Under the pieces are notes generated by a model. It made no database searches. It was not told the DNA's origin and saw only the letters and a list, made by a program, of their open reading frames with translations. From NCBI GenBank assembly GCA_001899315.1, contig MOYA01000001.1:2860400-2896071 (forward strand): DNA of 35,672 nt, written 5' to 3'. The DNA is from Candidatus Obscuribacter phosphatis. Lineage in GTDB: Bacteria > Cyanobacteriota > Vampirovibrionia > Obscuribacterales > Obscuribacteraceae. Shown piece after piece: positions 34,538 to 35,672 of this stretch; the first letter of the stretch is position 1, and the number at the start of each line of letters is the position of its first letter. The position numbers and the translations under genes are program-made.

Positions 34538-34684
34538 TTATAGAACCTCTTGCTCAATACCAAAGTTGGAAGACTGGTAAAAGTGAATTACTATTTTTAC
34601 CTTTGTTTTGGTAGGCCTGGTGAACTGACAGTTCTTAAGGCTGGCCCCTGCGTGCCAATAGTGTTTGAGACGGATTTGGTTCAA
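34538..34684 (-). pseudogene. 48-codon tail frame: shared core plus unique C-terminus, copy 2
   Basis: The TTG frame encodes LNQIRLKHYWHAG, matching copy 1 at 10 of 13 residues, followed by a different 35-residue tail (starting ASLKNCQFTRPT and ending GIEQEVL). As in copy 1, a stop lies upstream of the TTG. It is followed after about 240 bp by the SmpA-like gene on the same strand. No independent evidence of expression. Confidence 0.35.
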
Positions 34685-34844
34685 AGTTTAGTGTAGCAAA
34701 ATCAATCTAGCGAGGTCGAAGTCTCTCGGAACCATGGGCAACGACTGGCTGTGGCTTTGCTGTGCGACCAGGAGGGAAAAAGATGCTTCGAGTTGGCAGC
34801 TTCGTAATTTATTAGTTGTCTACCAAACCAGGGACAGGTCAGTC
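34651..34844. repeat. 194-bp direct repeat, copy 2
   Basis: Same length as copy 1 with about 12 substitutions, five of them clustered in the left end. The left flank GCCCCTGCGTGCCAATA is shared with copy 3 at the window edge. The inverted right end present in copy 1 is missing; instead GGGACAGGTCA occurs twice (34831 and 34855). Both sharp boundaries indicate an inserted or exchanged unit. Confidence 0.82.
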
Positions 34845-35025
34845 AACTTTTCTTGGGACAGGTCATTTTTGACGAAAGAAGGCTTGCGTGTGCTTTCTAA
34901 CAATGCAGGAAGTGTCAGTTTTCCAATATTTGGATGTGCCAGAAGGAGATTGGTAGAAGTACGTATTTCCAAATATCCGAGACGAACTACTATAAGAGCG
35001 GATAGTTAAAAAAGGTCCTTTGTGT

Positions 35026-35367
35026 ATGAGCGTTTTCAGAAAGAGAAAAATGCAAGTTAATGCATTAGAGAAAAGCCTGTTAATTGGTTTTGGACTGCTT
35101 TTATGTCAAGTGATAATGTGCTTTACGGTGCAAGGTTGTGCTCCAATTAACGAGAAGCTACCAGTCTGGCTGGGGCTAGCAACAGGTATAGCTAGCATTT
35201 TTCTTTTTCTAAAAGAAAACCCCAAAATAGAAACAACAAGAGTTAAAACCTTGTCATTGCTTTGCACTGTTGTTTTTTGCTCAGTGAGTGTTTACACAGC
35301 AAGTGACTATTGGAAAGGTCACTTTGTGAGTCGGCTTATGCTAGATAGTCAAAATAGCGCTGATTAA
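35026..35367 (+). CDS. Three-helix small membrane protein, unknown function
   Basis: The ATG at 35026 (AAGGT ten bases upstream) gives 113 residues with hydrophobic segments at about 16-36, 47-63 and 74-93, a basic N-terminus and a polar end. No family is recognised. It is the only plus-strand gene of the island, flanked by repeat copies 2 and 3, and is followed by a hairpin. AT-rich codon use matches the other island genes. Confidence 0.6.
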   Translation: MSVFRKRKMQVNALEKSLLIGFGLLLCQVIMCFTVQGCAPINEKLPVWLGLATGIASIFLFLKENPKIETTRVKTLSLLCTVVFCSVSVYTASDYWKGHFVSRLMLDSQNSAD

Positions 35368-35374
35368 ATAAGAA

Positions 35375-35404
35375 GGGAAGTGGAGCAGAGTTACTCCACC
35401 TCCC
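35375..35404 (+). terminator. Hairpin downstream of the small membrane-protein gene
   Basis: GGGAAGTGGAG pairs with CTCCACCTCCC over an 8-base loop with one mismatch, starting 7 bp after the stop. No strong T-run follows, so termination efficiency is uncertain. Confidence 0.5.
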
Positions 35405-35437
35405 TATCTCTAGGCTAGAACCCAGATCAACTTTGAA

Positions 35438-35672
35438 TTAGAGGGGTCCAGGATTTTGCGGACAGCCTATGAGGGCAAGAGTAGCTGCACGCGGGGGCAA
35501 GCCGGTTGCAATATATTCTTGAGCTACGCGCCGGGTACAGTTAAACGAACGCTTTGGAGACTGATTCATTCCCATTACTCGGTCAACCATAGGCAGGAAA
35601 GTAGGAACAGTTTGCGCTCCTTCTAGGGTTATCAAAAATGCCTCAGCCCCTGTGTGCCAATAATGAGTGAGA
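35438..35672 (-). CDS. C-terminal part of a protein entering from the right edge (copy 3 tail)
   Basis: Open from the window edge to the TAA at 35438. The first residues (LTHYWHTGA) repeat the core seen at copies 1 and 2. A unique, protein-like tail of about 69 residues follows (AEAFLITLEGAQTVPTFLPM near the front, then CTRRVAQEYIATGLPPRAAT, ending NPGPL). No domain is recognised. The upstream part lies outside the window, so whether this is a full gene cannot be decided; an internal ATG could also start a 65-residue protein. Confidence 0.45.
   Translation of the reverse strand, partial: LTHYWHTGAEAFLITLEGAQTVPTFLPMVDRVMGMNQSPKRSFNCTRRVAQEYIATGLPPRAATLALIGCPQNPGPL
35645..35672. repeat. Start of a third copy of the 194-bp repeat at the window edge
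   Basis: The last 20 bases (35653-35672, TGTGCCAATAATGAGTGAGA) match the left end of copy 1 exactly, and the preceding CCCCTG matches copy 2. The rest of this copy lies beyond the window. Confidence 0.75.

Noticed and set aside
33518-34844. Integron-type cassette array with attC-like sites
   Set aside because: Cassette spacing and mixed gene orientation looked suggestive, but I could not find paired GTTRRRY/RYYYAAC core sites in the blocks, the blocks do not fold as one long imperfect hairpin by eye, and no integrase is present.
33601-35009. Two similar plus-strand frames starting MGNDWLWLCC within the repeats
   Set aside because: They are alike only because the DNA is duplicated. The shared part is short, Cys/Trp-biased, and continues into unrelated flanking sequence in each copy, with no ribosome site.

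Overview
The window reads as chromosome of a free-living, diderm-like bacterium: many Sec-exported proteins, an exopolysaccharide O-acylation pair, class I ribonucleotide reductase, and a one-domain biotin ligase. I recognise no lineage-diagnostic marker. The mix (RecJ with a long C-terminal domain, a bacterial yellow/royal-jelly protein, many secreted orphans, a cobalamin-controlled class I reductase) would suit a non-photosynthetic cyanobacterial relative such as Obscuribacterales, but that is inference.

Layout. 1-4.8 kb: a truncated tRNA-Leu(CAA), a pyroglutamyl peptidase, three small exported orphans (two look like diverged paralogues), glycerol kinase and a small soluble protein, closed by a strong hairpin terminator. 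4.8-10.2 kb: a vWA-domain secreted protein, a secreted orphan, a TPR protein, a 32-residue membrane micro-ORF, and a two-gene unit of a yellow-family beta-propeller and a four-helix membrane protein. 10.2-12.6 kb: an Old Yellow Enzyme homologue behind a promoter with a dyad in its spacer, followed by a quinone-reductase-like MDR. 12.7-14.3 kb: a secreted orphan, an array of five identical 14-bp palindromes, and an orphan OmpR-type regulator. 14.4-18.8 kb: nrdA-nrdB behind a cobalamin riboswitch with a downstream intrinsic terminator. 19.3-23.3 kb: an OsmC-like protein, then the overlapping set birA, MBOAT acyltransferase, SGNH protein and a small membrane protein. 23.5-28 kb (minus): recJ, apt and a GT1-type glycosyltransferase. 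28.8-32.6 kb: a lysine-rich secreted protein, a DUF4127 protein and an exported trypsin-like protease in one unit.

32.6-35.7 kb is different in character. It looks more AT-rich and holds orphan membrane proteins separated by a 194-bp direct repeat (two copies, with the start of a third at the window edge). On the minus strand each repeat edge encodes the same short peptide core joined to a different C-terminal tail. This is either a family of small mobile elements or the remains of a cassette array of toxin/immunity type.

A theme across the whole window is short tandem duplication with periods of 9, 12, 15 or 45 bp. It occurs inside genes and, unexpectedly, across or just beyond stop codons.
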